A stretch of DNA of 64,000 nucleotides from Comamonadaceae bacterium (GTDB lineage: Bacteria > Pseudomonadota > Gammaproteobacteria > Burkholderiales > Burkholderiaceae_C), in contig CANFLX010000001.1 of NCBI GenBank assembly GCA_947447985.1, positions 62,001-126,000 of the forward strand, read 5' to 3'. Shown here piece after piece: positions 27,976 to 37,325 of the stretch; the stretch's first letter is position 1; every line of letters begins with the position of its first letter. Under the pieces are notes generated by a model. The model was not told where the DNA came from. It did no database searches and saw nothing but the letters and a program-made list of their open reading frames with translations. The position numbers and the translations under genes were made by a program.

Positions 27976-30843
27976 ATGAGCACGACACCATCTGTCTACG
28001 CCGCCTACCAAGGCAACACCTTTCTCTTCGGGGGCAACGCACCCTATGTCGAAGAGATGTACGAAAACTACCTGGCCAACCCCGGCAGCGTGCCTGACAC
28101 CTGGCGCGACTACTTCGACGCCTTGCAGCACGTGCCTGCCACCGATGGCAGCAACGCCAAAGACGTTCCGCACCAACCGGTGATCAACGCCTTTGCCGAG
28201 CGCGCCAAGGCCGGTGGCACCAAAGTGGTGGTGGCCAGCGTCGACGCCGAGATGGGCCGCAAGCGCACCGCCGTGCAACAGCTGATTGCCGCCTACCGCA
28301 ACGTGGGCCAGCGCTGGGCCGACCTCGACCCCCTCAAGCGCACCGAGCGTGCCGCGATTCCTGACCTGGAACCCAGTTTCTACGGCTTCACCGACGCTGA
28401 CCAGGAAACCGTGTTCGATACCAGCAACACCTTCTTCGGCAAAGACCGCATGTCCCTGCGCGAATTGCTCAATGCGCTGCGTGAGACCTATTGCGGCACG
28501 CTGGGCGCCGAATACATGTACACCTCGGAGCAGGCCGAAAAACGCTGGTGGCAGCAAAAGCTCGAGGCCATTCGCAGCAAGCCGACTTTCAGCGCCGAGA
28601 AGAAAAAAGGCATTCTGGAACGCCTGACGGCGGCCGAAGGCCTGGAGCGCTACCTGCACACCAAATATGTGGGCCAAAAACGCTTTTCCCTGGAAGGCGG
28701 AGAAAGCTTTATTGCTGCTATTGAAGAACTCATTCAATCCGCTGGCGCCCAAGGCGTGCAAGAAGTGGTGATTGGCATGGCCCACCGCGGCCGCTTGAAT
28801 GTGCTGGTCAACACCATGCGCAAACTGCCGGCTGACTTGTTTGCCGAGTTTGACCACACCGCGCCGGAAGATCTGCCTGCGGGCGACGTGAAATACCACC
28901 AAGGCTTTAGCTCAGACGTCAGCACCCCTGGCGGCCCGGTGCATTTGAGCTTGGCGTTCAATCCCTCGCACCTCGAAATCGTCAACCCCGTGGTCGAAGG
29001 CTCGGTGCGCGCCCGCATGGACCGCCGCGCTGACCCCCACGGCAAGCAAGTGCTGCCGGTGCTGGTGCACGGCGACTCGGCCTTTGGCGGCCAAGGTGTG
29101 AACCAGGAGACCTTGGCGCTGGCCCAAACCCGTGGCTATTCCACAGGCGGCACGGTGCATATCATCATCAACAACCAGATCGGTTTCACCACCTCTGATC
29201 CTCGCGACATGCGCTCCAGCGTGTTTTGCACCGACATCGTCAAGATGGTGGAAGCGCCGGTCTTGCACGTCAACGGCGACGACCCCGAAGCCGTGGTGCT
29301 GGCCACGCAACTGGCCCTGGAATACCGCATGACCTTCCGCAAGGACGTGGTGCTGGACATTGTGTGCTTCCGCAAACTGGGCCACAACGAGCAGGACACG
29401 CCTGCTTTGACTCAGCCGCTGATGTACAAAAAGATTGCGGCCCACCCTGGTACCCGCAAGCTGTTTGCCGACAAGCTGGCCACGCAAGGACTGGGTGCCA
29501 CGCTGGGCGACGACATGGTCAAGGCCTACCGCGCAGCACTGGATGCAGGCAAAAACACCGCCGAGCCGGTGCTGACCAACTTCAAAACCAAGTTCACCGT
29601 GGACTGGGCGCCTTTCCTGGGTAAAAAGTGGACCGATGCCGGTGACACCGCGATTCCCCTGACCGAGTGGAAGCGCCTGTCCACCAAGATCACCACCATT
29701 CCGGAATCGGTGTCGCCACACCCGCTGGTGAAAAAGGTCTACGACGACCGCGCCGCCATGGGTCGGGGCGAAGTGCCCGTGGACTGGGGCATGGGCGAGC
29801 ACATGGCCTTTGCGTCGCTGGTGGCCAGTGGCTATCCGGTGCGCCTGTCGGGTGAAGACTCGGGCCGTGGCACCTTTACCCACCGCCATGCCGTGATTCA
29901 CGACCAGAAGCGCGAAAAGTGGGACACCGGCACCTATGTGGCCCTGCAAAACGTGTCGGACAACCAGGCACCTTTTGTCGTGATCGACTCCATCCTGTCC
30001 GAAGAAGCGGTGCTCGGCTTTGAGTACGGCTACGCCTCCAACGACCCCAACACCCTGGTGATCTGGGAAGCGCAGTTCGGCGACTTTGCCAACGGCGCGC
30101 AGGTCGTGATCGATCAGTTCATTGCTTCGGGCGAAGTCAAGTGGGGTCGCGTCAACGGCCTGACCGTGATGCTGCCGCACGGCTACGAAGGCCAGGGCCC
30201 GGAGCACAGCTCCGCGCGCCTGGAGCGCTTCATGCAGTTGGCGGCAGACACCAATATGCAGATCGTGCAGCCCACCACAGCCAGCCAGATCTTCCACGTG
30301 CTGCGCCGCCAAATGGTGCGCGACCTGCGCAAGCCGCTGATCATCTTCACGCCCAAGTCGCTGCTGCGCAACAAAGACGCCACCTCGCCGGTGTCGGAGT
30401 TCACCAAGGGCAGCTTCCAGACCGTGATTCCCGAGAACAAAGCGCTCAAGGCCGACAAGGTCAAGCGCGTGCTGGTGTGCTCGGGCAAGGTCTATTACGA
30501 CCTGGTCAAGCGCCGCGAAGAGTCGGGTGCGGACGACGTCGCTATCGTGCGCGTGGAGCAGCTCTATCCCTTCCCGCACAAGGCCTTTGCCGCTGAGCTC
30601 AAGAAGTACCCCAACGCCACGGAGCTGGTGTGGACGCAGGACGAGCCGCAGAACCAGGGTGCCTGGTTTTTTGTGCAGCACTACATCCACGAAAACATGC
30701 TCTCAGGCCAAAAGCTGGGCTACTCCGGTCGTGCTGCGTCGGCCTCGCCTGCCGTGGGTTACTCCCACCTGCACCAGGAGCAGCAAAAAGCCCTGGTCGA
30801 CGGCGCGTTCGGCAAGCTCAAAGGCTTTGTCCTGACCAAATAA
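27976..30843 (+). CDS. sucA: 2-oxoglutarate dehydrogenase E1
   Basis: This 955-residue thiamine-diphosphate enzyme decarboxylates 2-oxoglutarate in the TCA cycle and passes succinyl groups to the E2 lipoyl arm. It has the N-terminal E1 signature FLFGGNAPYVEEMYENYL, AHRGRLNVLVNT, GDSAFGGQGVNQE, the ThDP region with INNQIGFTT, and the C-terminal transketolase-like domains (GYEGQGPEHSSAR). The start was set at 27976 behind a perfect GGAGGT; the upstream in-frame GTG-like codons lack homologous sequence. Followed by odhB and lpdA, the complete complex. Confidence 0.97.
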   Translation: MSTTPSVYAAYQGNTFLFGGNAPYVEEMYENYLANPGSVPDTWRDYFDALQHVPATDGSNAKDVPHQPVINAFAERAKAGGTKVVVASVDAEMGRKRTAVQQLIAAYRNVGQRWADLDPLKRTERAAIPDLEPSFYGFTDADQETVFDTSNTFFGKDRMSLRELLNALRETYCGTLGAEYMYTSEQAEKRWWQQKLEAIRSKPTFSAEKKKGILERLTAAEGLERYLHTKYVGQKRFSLEGGESFIAAIEELIQSAGAQGVQEVVIGMAHRGRLNVLVNTMRKLPADLFAEFDHTAPEDLPAGDVKYHQGFSSDVSTPGGPVHLSLAFNPSHLEIVNPVVEGSVRARMDRRADPHGKQVLPVLVHGDSAFGGQGVNQETLALAQTRGYSTGGTVHIIINNQIGFTTSDPRDMRSSVFCTDIVKMVEAPVLHVNGDDPEAVVLATQLALEYRMTFRKDVVLDIVCFRKLGHNEQDTPALTQPLMYKKIAAHPGTRKLFADKLATQGLGATLGDDMVKAYRAALDAGKNTAEPVLTNFKTKFTVDWAPFLGKKWTDAGDTAIPLTEWKRLSTKITTIPESVSPHPLVKKVYDDRAAMGRGEVPVDWGMGEHMAFASLVASGYPVRLSGEDSGRGTFTHRHAVIHDQKREKWDTGTYVALQNVSDNQAPFVVIDSILSEEAVLGFEYGYASNDPNTLVIWEAQFGDFANGAQVVIDQFIASGEVKWGRVNGLTVMLPHGYEGQGPEHSSARLERFMQLAADTNMQIVQPTTASQIFHVLRRQMVRDLRKPLIIFTPKSLLRNKDATSPVSEFTKGSFQTVIPENKALKADKVKRVLVCSGKVYYDLVKRREESGADDVAIVRVEQLYPFPHKAFAAELKKYPNATELVWTQDEPQNQGAWFFVQHYIHENMLSGQKLGYSGRAASASPAVGYSHLHQEQQKALVDGAFGKLKGFVLTK

Positions 30844-30895
30844 GCGGCACCACTGCCCCAGCCCCTCACATTGAATACCGACCGAAAGAACTGAT

Positions 30896-32152
30896 ATGGC
30901 CATCGTAGAAGTCAAAGTACCGCAGCTCTCTGAATCCGTGGCAGAAGCCACCATGCTGCAATGGAAAAAGAAAGTCGGCGACAGCGTTTCCGCTGACGAA
31001 ATCCTGATCGACATTGAGACCGACAAAGTGGTGCTCGAAGTGCCTGCGCCCTCGAGCGGCGTGATTGTTGAGATCCTGGTCGCTGACGGCGGCACCGTTG
31101 TGGCCGAGCAGTTGATTGCCCGCATCGATACCGAAGCGACTGCAGGTGCGAGCGCCTCTGCGCCCGCAGCGGCTGTGGCTGCTCCTGCAGCGGTGGCAGC
31201 GCCCGCCGCGGCTGCGGCCCCTGCATCTGCCAGCATGGCAGGTGTGGCCATGCCCGCCGCAGCCAAACTGATGGCCGACAACAGCCTGGCAGCGGGTTCG
31301 GTCGCTGGCACCGGCAAAGACGGCCGCGTGACCAAAGGTGACGTGTTGGCCGCTGTGGCAGCACCCAAAGTGGCCGTAAGCAGCCCCATTCCTACCGGCG
31401 CACCAGTAAACGCCTTGCCCCAAGTGGCAGCCCCCGCACCTGCCTTGGGTGACCGCCCCGAGCAGCGCGTGCCCATGAGCCGCCTGCGTGCGCGCGTGGC
31501 CGAGCGCCTGTTGCAATCGCAGTCCACCAACGCGATCCTGACGACCTTCAACGAAATCAACATGGCACCGGTCATGGAGATGCGCAAGAAGTTCCAGGAG
31601 AAGTTCGAAAAAGAGCACGGTATCAAGCTGGGCTTTATGAGCTTCTTCGTCAAGGCTGCGGTGCATGCCTTGAAGAAATTCCCGGTGCTCAATGCGTCGG
31701 TGGACGGCAACGACATCGTCTACCACGGCTACTTTGACATCGGTATCGCGGTGGGCTCGCCCCGCGGCTTGGTCGTGCCCATTTTGCGCAACGCCGACCA
31801 GATGAGCTTTGCCGACATCGAGAAAAAGATTGCCGAGTTCGGCGCCAAGGCGCGCGATGGCAAGCTGGGCATGGAAGACATGACCGGCGGCACCTTCTCC
31901 ATCAGCAACGGTGGCACTTTCGGCTCCATGCTGTCCACCCCCATCATCAACCCGCCCCAGTCGGCGATCTTGGGCGTGCACGCCACCAAAGACCGCGCTG
32001 TCGTCGAAAACGGCCAGATCGTGGTGCGCCCGATGAACTACTTCGCCATGTCTTACGACCACCGCATCATTGACGGCCGCGAAGCCGTGCTGGGCCTGGT
32101 CGCCATCAAAGAGGCGATGGAAGATCCTTCGCGCTTGTTGTTTGATATCTGA
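30896..32152 (+). CDS. sucB: 2-oxoglutarate dehydrogenase E2 (succinyltransferase)
   Basis: This 418-residue protein has one lipoyl domain (lipoylated Lys44 in ETDKVVLEV), a long Ala/Pro linker (about 80-110), a peripheral-subunit-binding domain with AAKLMADN and GRVTKGDV, and a C-terminal catalytic domain with the His/Asp motif DHRIIDG. It transfers the succinyl group to CoA. It sits between E1 and E3, the usual operon order, and is often named odhB in Burkholderiales. Confidence 0.97.
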   Translation: MAIVEVKVPQLSESVAEATMLQWKKKVGDSVSADEILIDIETDKVVLEVPAPSSGVIVEILVADGGTVVAEQLIARIDTEATAGASASAPAAAVAAPAAVAAPAAAAAPASASMAGVAMPAAAKLMADNSLAAGSVAGTGKDGRVTKGDVLAAVAAPKVAVSSPIPTGAPVNALPQVAAPAPALGDRPEQRVPMSRLRARVAERLLQSQSTNAILTTFNEINMAPVMEMRKKFQEKFEKEHGIKLGFMSFFVKAAVHALKKFPVLNASVDGNDIVYHGYFDIGIAVGSPRGLVVPILRNADQMSFADIEKKIAEFGAKARDGKLGMEDMTGGTFSISNGGTFGSMLSTPIINPPQSAILGVHATKDRAVVENGQIVVRPMNYFAMSYDHRIIDGREAVLGLVAIKEAMEDPSRLLFDI

Positions 32153-32166
32153 TCGGAAAGCGCACC

Positions 32167-33594
32167 ATGAGCAAAGCATTTGACGTCGTTGTGATCGGCG
32201 GAGGCCCTGGCGGCTATATCGCGGCCATTCGGGCCGCCCAATTGGGTTTCCAGGTCGCCTGTGTGGACGAGTGGAAGAACGAGAGTGGCGGCCCTGCATT
32301 GGGGGGCACGTGCACCAACGTAGGTTGCATTCCCTCCAAAGCCTTGCTGCAGTCCAGCGAGCACTTCGACCATGCCAACCACCACTTTGCCGAGCACGGT
32401 ATTTCGGTGGGCAAAGTGCACATGGACGTGGGCCAGATGCTGTCGCGCAAAGACATGGTGGTCAAGCAAAACAACGACGGCATCCAGTACCTGTTCAAAA
32501 AGAACAAGGTCACTTTCTTCCACGGTCGTGGCGCGTTTGCAGCGTCTACCGAGGCAGGGCACACCGTGCAGGTGAGCGGCGCTTCAGAAGAAACCTTGAC
32601 CGCCAAACACGTGATCGTGGCCACCGGCTCCAACGCCCGTGCTTTGCCAGGCACACCGTTTGACGAAGTCAATGTACTGTCCAACGACGGCGCATTGCGC
32701 ATCGGTGCGGTACCCAAGAAGCTGGCTTTGATTGGCTCGGGTGTGATTGGTCTGGAGATGGGCTCGGTCTGGCGCCGCCTGGGTGCGGACGTCACCATCC
32801 TCGAAGGTCTGCCCACCTTTTTGGGCGCCGTGGACCAGCAGATTGCCAAAGAAGCGAAAAAAGCCTTTGACAAGCAGGGCCTCAAGATTGAACTCGGCGT
32901 GCAAGTGGGCGAGATCAAGGTTGCCAAAAAAGGCGTGTCCGTGGCCTATACCAATGCCAAGGGCGAAGCCCTGGTGCTGGATGCCGACAAACTGATCGTC
33001 AGCATCGGCCGGGTGCCCAATACCAACGGTTTGAACGCCGCTGCGGTGGGTCTGGCGCTGGACGAGCGCGGCGCGATTGTGGTGGATGGCGATTGCAAAA
33101 CCAATGTGCCCGGCATCTGGGCGGTGGGTGATGTGGTGCGCGGCCCCATGCTGGCGCACAAGGCGGAAGAAGAGGGCGTTGCCGTGGCCGAGCGCATTGC
33201 CGGCCAGCACGGACATGTCAACTTCAACACGATTCCCTGGGTCATATACACCAGCCCCGAGATCGCCTGGGTGGGCCGCACCGAGCAGCAGCTCAAGGCC
33301 GACGGCGTGGCCTACAAGGCAGGCACCTTCCCCTTCCTGGCCAATGGCCGCGCCCGCGCCTTGGGTGACACCACCGGTATGGTGAAGTTCCTGGCAGACG
33401 CTGCGACCGACGAAATTCTGGGTGTGCACATCGTGGGCCCCATGGCCAGCGAATTGATCGCCGAGGCCGTGGTTGCCATGGAGTTCCGTGCCAGCAGCGA
33501 AGACATTGCCCGCATCTGCCACGCCCACCCCTCGCTGTCGGAAGCGACCAAGGAAGCCGCCTTGGCCGTGGACAAGCGCGCGCTCAACTTCTAA
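32167..33594 (+). CDS. lpdA: Dihydrolipoyl dehydrogenase (E3)
   Basis: This 475-residue flavoprotein reoxidises the lipoyl arm of E2 and makes NADH. FAD binding is by [10 protein letters not shown], the redox disulfide is Cys49/Cys54 in GGTCTNVGC, the NAD loop is [11 protein letters not shown], and the C-terminal interface holds the active His in HAHPSLSEA. It is 14 bases after E2. In related genomes zapE tends to follow directly; here accessory genes intervene. Confidence 0.97.
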   Translation: MSKAFDVVVIGGGPGGYIAAIRAAQLGFQVACVDEWKNESGGPALGGTCTNVGCIPSKALLQSSEHFDHANHHFAEHGISVGKVHMDVGQMLSRKDMVVKQNNDGIQYLFKKNKVTFFHGRGAFAASTEAGHTVQVSGASEETLTAKHVIVATGSNARALPGTPFDEVNVLSNDGALRIGAVPKKLALIGSGVIGLEMGSVWRRLGADVTILEGLPTFLGAVDQQIAKEAKKAFDKQGLKIELGVQVGEIKVAKKGVSVAYTNAKGEALVLDADKLIVSIGRVPNTNGLNAAAVGLALDERGAIVVDGDCKTNVPGIWAVGDVVRGPMLAHKAEEEGVAVAERIAGQHGHVNFNTIPWVIYTSPEIAWVGRTEQQLKADGVAYKAGTFPFLANGRARALGDTTGMVKFLADAATDEILGVHIVGPMASELIAEAVVAMEFRASSEDIARICHAHPSLSEATKEAALAVDKRALNF

Positions 33595-33615
33595 GCAGTT
33601 TTCAGGCACCCACCG

Positions 33616-34419
33616 ATGTGCCTGATTGCCTGGAACTGGCAGCCCGGCAGCACCTTGCCGCTGCTGGTGCTGGCCAACCGCGACGAGTTTTATGCACGCC
33701 CCACGCGCGCGCTGCACGCCTGGCCCTGCGGCCAGGTGCTCGCTGGTAAGGACGAACAGGCGGGTGGAACCTGGTTGGGGCTGGGGCACAAGGCGCCCGC
33801 CATCCGTTTTGCGGCCATTACCAACTTTCGCGATCTTTCGCTGCTGCGCCCGGATGCGCAGTCGCGTGGCGAATTGGTGCCCGAATTCTTGCGCTCGCAG
33901 GAGTCATCCGAGGCCTATCTAGCGCGTCTGCGGCCCAACGCGAACCGGTACAACCCCTTCAACCTGCTGGTGTTTGACGGCGCGCAATTGCGTGGGTTTG
34001 AAAGCCACAGCGGCCGCACCGTGACCTTGGAGCCTGGCTTAGGCGCCGTGTCCAACGCGGGCTTCAACACGCCATGGCCCAAGTTGCTGCAACTCAAGCA
34101 AGCGCTTGCGGCAATTGACACACAGGGGCGTCCTCCGACGCAGCGCTTGCTGCAGTTGCTGGCCGATCAGTCTCCCGTTGCCGACACCGATTTGCCGTCC
34201 ACCGGCCTTTCGTTGGAGCGCGAGCGGGCGTTAGCGACCGTGTTTGTGCGCAGTGCGGATTACGGCACCCGGGCCAGCAGCGTGGTGACGGTGCGCGGGC
34301 AATCCGCCGAGCTGCTGGAGCAAAGCTTCGATGCGCAAGGGCCGACGGGTCTGCAGCAGCTCAGTACCAGTATTCCAGATGAGGAAACGGGTTTCGCTCG
34401 GTCTTGGCCCGGTAATTGA
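33616..34419 (+). CDS. NRDE family protein (TANGO2-like)
   Basis: This 267-residue protein begins MCLIAWN and contains LLVLANRDEFYARPT, the Asn-Arg-Asp-Glu signature. Cys2 is the presumed N-terminal nucleophile of an Ntn-hydrolase fold. Eukaryotic TANGO2 has been linked to haem and lipid handling; bacterial members are uncharacterised. A CAGGCAC/GTGCCTG hairpin (33603-33624) spans its ATG. Its last 59 bases run into the end of the convergent oxygenase gene, so the C-terminus may be an extension acquired by loss of an earlier stop. Confidence 0.83.
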   Translation: MCLIAWNWQPGSTLPLLVLANRDEFYARPTRALHAWPCGQVLAGKDEQAGGTWLGLGHKAPAIRFAAITNFRDLSLLRPDAQSRGELVPEFLRSQESSEAYLARLRPNANRYNPFNLLVFDGAQLRGFESHSGRTVTLEPGLGAVSNAGFNTPWPKLLQLKQALAAIDTQGRPPTQRLLQLLADQSPVADTDLPSTGLSLERERALATVFVRSADYGTRASSVVTVRGQSAELLEQSFDAQGPTGLQQLSTSIPDEETGFARSWPGN

Positions 34420-35134
34420 AATGGACCACGAATGAGATGCGCCTGTCGTCCTTCTTCTTGACCTTGAAGGGGATCACCACATGGGGCATAAAGCTGTCAA
34501 ACAGCACCATATTGCCCACCGTGTAGGGCACTTTCTCCCGCAGCTTGTTGGATTTGGCTGAAAACCCGTCGCGCTTGTAAAAGCCGTCCAGTTCATGGGC
34601 CAGCACGCGCTGGCGCCAGATATCCAAATCGCCGCCCCGGTGGTGCACATGCTGTTCGGTGCGTTTGATAGAGACCACGCAGGAATACGCCCGCGTTTTT
34701 TCCTCAAAAATGCTGGCTGGGTACTGCAGCAGACCCTCGGTATCGGTGTGGATGTTGTACAGATTCCAGCTGCGCAACTGCAGGTTGAATCCACCGATTT
34801 GAAAATATTTTTTGTCGCGGGGCACCACCGGCAGAGCATCGGGTTTGAGGCCCGAGTGGGTGAGTATCAAACGCCCGGCGTTCGAAATAATGTCGGCGAC
34901 CTCTGGAAACTCTTTGAGCAAGTACTTGTTGTGTTTCTCCGCAAACCGGTAATAACTTTCGTTCAAGCCCGCTTCGATCATTCCGTAATAGGCTGCAAAC
35001 TGGCCGTAGAGTGGCTCCACGTCGGCGCCAAAAACATCTAAATTGCCAAGAATTTGCTTCTCCCAGCGCTTGCACAGCGCCTCGCTGAGGAAGTTTTCTT
35101 GAATGATGCAATCATTGGTAAATAGCTTTTTCAT
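34361..35134 (-). CDS. Putative 2OG-Fe(II) oxygenase
   Basis: This 257-residue soluble protein shows the facial triad pattern of 2-oxoglutarate/Fe(II) oxygenases: His129-x-Asp131 in NIHTDTEG, distal His218 in FDSFMPHVV, and Arg231/232 thirteen or fourteen residues later for 2OG binding (RRISFVVHFNYR). The family was inferred from this spacing rather than from a close relative I know. The ATG at 35134 has GGAG seven bases upstream; an in-frame start at 35170 is weaker. It is divergent from the SET gene across 124 bp. The target is unknown: protein hydroxylation or demethylation would fit the neighbours, a small molecule is equally possible. Confidence 0.65.
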   Translation of the reverse strand: MKKLFTNDCIIQENFLSEALCKRWEKQILGNLDVFGADVEPLYGQFAAYYGMIEAGLNESYYRFAEKHNKYLLKEFPEVADIISNAGRLILTHSGLKPDALPVVPRDKKYFQIGGFNLQLRSWNLYNIHTDTEGLLQYPASIFEEKTRAYSCVVSIKRTEQHVHHRGGDLDIWRQRVLAHELDGFYKRDGFSAKSNKLREKVPYTVGNMVLFDSFMPHVVIPFKVKKKDDRRISFVVHFNYRAKTERNPFPHLEYWY

Positions 35135-35258
35135 GGCCGTTCTCCGGGTTGGAACTTCGGGACCTGTCACCGCAATCGAGGTGTCGCGCTGGGTGTACTA
35201 TCTCTTTCCTAGCTTTGTCGCGGCTTACTTTATTTCCTATTTTTCGGTAACGCATCTC

Positions 35259-35684
35259 ATGCCCATTTCTAAGAAAAAGCTCTTCGAACATCTCAGCAAA
35301 GAGGTTTACTGCCACCTGGGCGTATCTCCAGTACATGGCATCGGCGTTTTTGCCATGCGGGCGATTCCCAAAGGGGTCAATCCCCTGCGTGCGCGACTGA
35401 AGTTTGACGAAATCAAATACACGCACAAAGAAATCAAAGCCTTGCCCCGCGGTGTGCGCAAAGAGATTGAGATGTTTTGCTATTACGACGACGACCATGT
35501 GTTTGTCCCCACGATTGGGATGAACTCCATGAATATGGCGGTCTACCTGAACCACTCCAAAACCCCCAATGTGGTTTACAAGAAAAATGGCCAGCTCATC
35601 ACGCTGCGCGATATCAAAGACGGTGAAGAATTGATGATGGACTACGACATCAACTTCAACGCCGTTCACACCTTCGGCAAATAA
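35259..35684 (+). CDS. SET-domain protein, putative lysine methyltransferase
   Basis: This 141-residue minimal SET protein has the SAM-binding GIGVFAMRAIPKG (27-39), NHSKTPN (98-104) that forms the pseudoknot and SAM pocket, and GEELMMDYD with catalytic Tyr129. There are no pre-SET or zinc post-SET domains. SET enzymes methylate protein lysines; in bacteria they are uncommon and targets are mostly unknown. The ATG at 35259 was chosen because upstream in-frame codons run into the promoter and start of the divergent oxygenase gene. The SD is weak. Confidence 0.8.
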   Translation: MPISKKKLFEHLSKEVYCHLGVSPVHGIGVFAMRAIPKGVNPLRARLKFDEIKYTHKEIKALPRGVRKEIEMFCYYDDDHVFVPTIGMNSMNMAVYLNHSKTPNVVYKKNGQLITLRDIKDGEELMMDYDINFNAVHTFGK

Positions 35685-35699
35685 GCTTCGGCGCCCGCG

Positions 35700-36584
35700 T
35701 CAGGCGGGCGGTGTGCGGTACACCTGGTTCCACTGCGAGGGGTTGAAATCGGTGTGCAGGGGCGAGGTGGTGTCCAGCGCCAATGCATGGTTGGCGTCCG
35801 TGATGGCCAGCGCGTAGATGGGCTCAAAGTCCGTCACAAACAGCGCTTTGTAGCCGTAGTCGCCCACGGGCCCCAGGTTGTAATACTGGTAGCCGTTTTT
35901 GGCCGTCCAGCGCGATGCCAGCAGGCAGGCGTAAATGCCGGGGGACCGGTTTTTGTAATCGGTGTTCCACTGGCAAAAACTGCCATACACCTGGTTGCGT
36001 TCGGGCAAGATCATGGACACATCGGTCAGCACCAGGTCGCCGTTGTCGGCATGCACTTGCAAAATCAATACGTCCAGGTCGCGCACATAGTCCACAAAGC
36101 CTTCGATCTCTTTGGCGTGGATTTCATAGGCATCGAAGTGCTCGCTGCCCAATTCAAAGACCTGCTCGACCGTGATGTCCTTGCCCGGCACCACTTGTTC
36201 TGTCACCGTGAAGTGCTTGTTGAGTTTGTCCAGCTCTTTGAACTTGCGCGCGCGGCGCTCGTCCAGCCAAAAAGCTTCGGATCCTGCGTGCACCAAGCCA
36301 TATTTGTCGTTGATCGGCACGCCATAGTTGCCCTCAGGGGGCAGGGCGTAGACGATGAAAGGCTTGCGTGCGGTGGCCAGCATTTCAGGCGTGACGTCGA
36401 TATAGGGGCACAAGGCGTCCCAGCGGCTGGTGTAGTAGCGGGTTTCTTCGTGAAAACTCTCGACGCACAGGTTCTCTGCGGTCCAGCTTTGGTGGTGCAA
36501 GGTTTGCACCACGGGCTCACCTTGGGTGACTGCCCAACCTGCACTGTGTTGGGCATCGCTGCCCGGATGAAAGTCGCTGGTCAT
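35700..36584 (-). CDS. GNAT-fold protein resembling arginyltransferase
   Basis: This 294-residue protein is not one I recognise with certainty. Its C-terminal half reads like the GNAT domain of arginyl/leucyl-tRNA-protein transferases: a hydrophobic LVLTDVSMILP strand, GIYACLLASRWTAKNGYQYYNLGP as the core helix-strand, then YKALFVTDFEPIY, comparable to the YKARF segment of ATE enzymes. The N-terminal half has ALCPYIDVTPEM and a TRYYTSRWD patch. It would be a protein or amino-acid acyltransferase. Its start overlaps the YkgJ-like gene by 4 nt, so the two form an operon. The SET gene is convergent, 15 bases away. Confidence 0.5.
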   Translation of the reverse strand: MTSDFHPGSDAQHSAGWAVTQGEPVVQTLHHQSWTAENLCVESFHEETRYYTSRWDALCPYIDVTPEMLATARKPFIVYALPPEGNYGVPINDKYGLVHAGSEAFWLDERRARKFKELDKLNKHFTVTEQVVPGKDITVEQVFELGSEHFDAYEIHAKEIEGFVDYVRDLDVLILQVHADNGDLVLTDVSMILPERNQVYGSFCQWNTDYKNRSPGIYACLLASRWTAKNGYQYYNLGPVGDYGYKALFVTDFEPIYALAITDANHALALDTTSPLHTDFNPSQWNQVYRTPPA

Positions 36585-37024
36585 GCCCGCCCTTTCTTGG
36601 TGGCCCCGGTGCGCTGCAGGGGCTCAAGGTCAAAGTAGTAGGAATCCACTTTGTAGTTCGCACGCAAAAAAGCGGGGTCGGTTTTGGCCAGGGATTGGAC
36701 CGCAAGGTCCATCTGATTCAGGTGCTTTGAGGCGTCGCTGGCGGGGTCTGCGAGCTGCGCTTGGTAGGCTGGCATCAAGGGGCAGTCCGTGTCAAAGAAG
36801 TAAGTCTTTGCTTTGGGGTTGTAGGCCAAGGGATAGAGCTTGCAGCTCAGCGGTTTGGCGTCACCCAAGGTGCAACCGGTGTTGCCCAGGTGCTCGCAAT
36901 TGCCTTCGATGCAAACGCTGCCGAGTCCCTTTTTCTCTTGCTTGGTGAGTGTGACTTCGAGGGCTGGAAAGCCCGGGTCAACATGACAGCAGCGCCGGCA
37001 CTGCGCGCAGTGGTCAAACAGCAT
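36581..37024 (-). CDS. YkgJ-family cysteine-cluster protein
   Basis: This 147-residue protein carries CAQCRRCC near the N-terminus (Cys6, 9, 12, 13), the CxxCxxCC signature of YkgJ/UPF0153 proteins, which are thought to bind zinc or an iron-sulfur cluster. More cysteines follow (CIEGNCEHL, GCTLGD, PLSCKLYPL), as in family members. The ATG at 37024 has AGGA five bases upstream and is preferred to an in-frame ATG at 37081. It is translationally coupled to the GNAT-like gene, so it may supply metal or redox function for it. Confidence 0.78.
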   Translation of the reverse strand: MLFDHCAQCRRCCHVDPGFPALEVTLTKQEKKGLGSVCIEGNCEHLGNTGCTLGDAKPLSCKLYPLAYNPKAKTYFFDTDCPLMPAYQAQLADPASDASKHLNQMDLAVQSLAKTDPAFLRANYKVDSYYFDLEPLQRTGATKKGRA

Positions 37025-37325
37025 GGTGTTCCTGAACAGACGCGGTGCATGTGCAGCAAGGTGCACGCAGAAGTCCGTCATACGGGTTGAGGGCCAGCAT
37101 AAAAATCAGTAGGAGTGGGGTTCGCGAAACCAGAGCAAGGCGCCATGATATTCACTTTTTTCAAACGAATTAATTAATTTCGTTTTTTCTTGTCGCGTAG
37201 TTTGCTTTTTTGCGATTTTGATTGTCTGAAAAACTTCAACAACAAACGCTGCCTGCCGCAGTGTGCTGCTCACTTTTTAATATTCAAAACGCAAATCGTT
37301 CAGAAAATGCAAATAGCATCTCTGG
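37025..37325. other. AT-rich intergenic region before the RM gene
   Basis: This 301-base gap is much richer in A/T than the surroundings. It holds an AACGAA (37164-37169) / TTCGTT (37179-37184) inverted repeat around TTAATTAAT, running into a T6 tract, and a TAATAT (37278-37283) that could be a -10 box. The composition suggests horizontally acquired DNA. No small gene or RNA was recognised. Confidence 0.5.
37164..37188 (+). terminator. AT-rich palindrome with T tract (terminator or operator)
   Basis: The arms AACGAA and TTCGTT flank a self-complementary TTAATTAA-type core and are followed by T residues to 37188. The stem is long but AT-rich. No plus-strand gene ends just upstream, so an operator for the downstream RM gene is as likely as a terminator. 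Confidence 0.35.

Noticed and set aside
28912-30690. 592-codon minus-strand frame opposite sucA
   Set aside because: It is a shadow of sucA with the usual His/Val/Gln-rich composition.
31141-31250. Repetitive GCN/CCN tract in sucB
   Set aside because: It encodes the flexible Ala/Pro linker usual in E2 proteins and is not a mobile or tandem repeat element.
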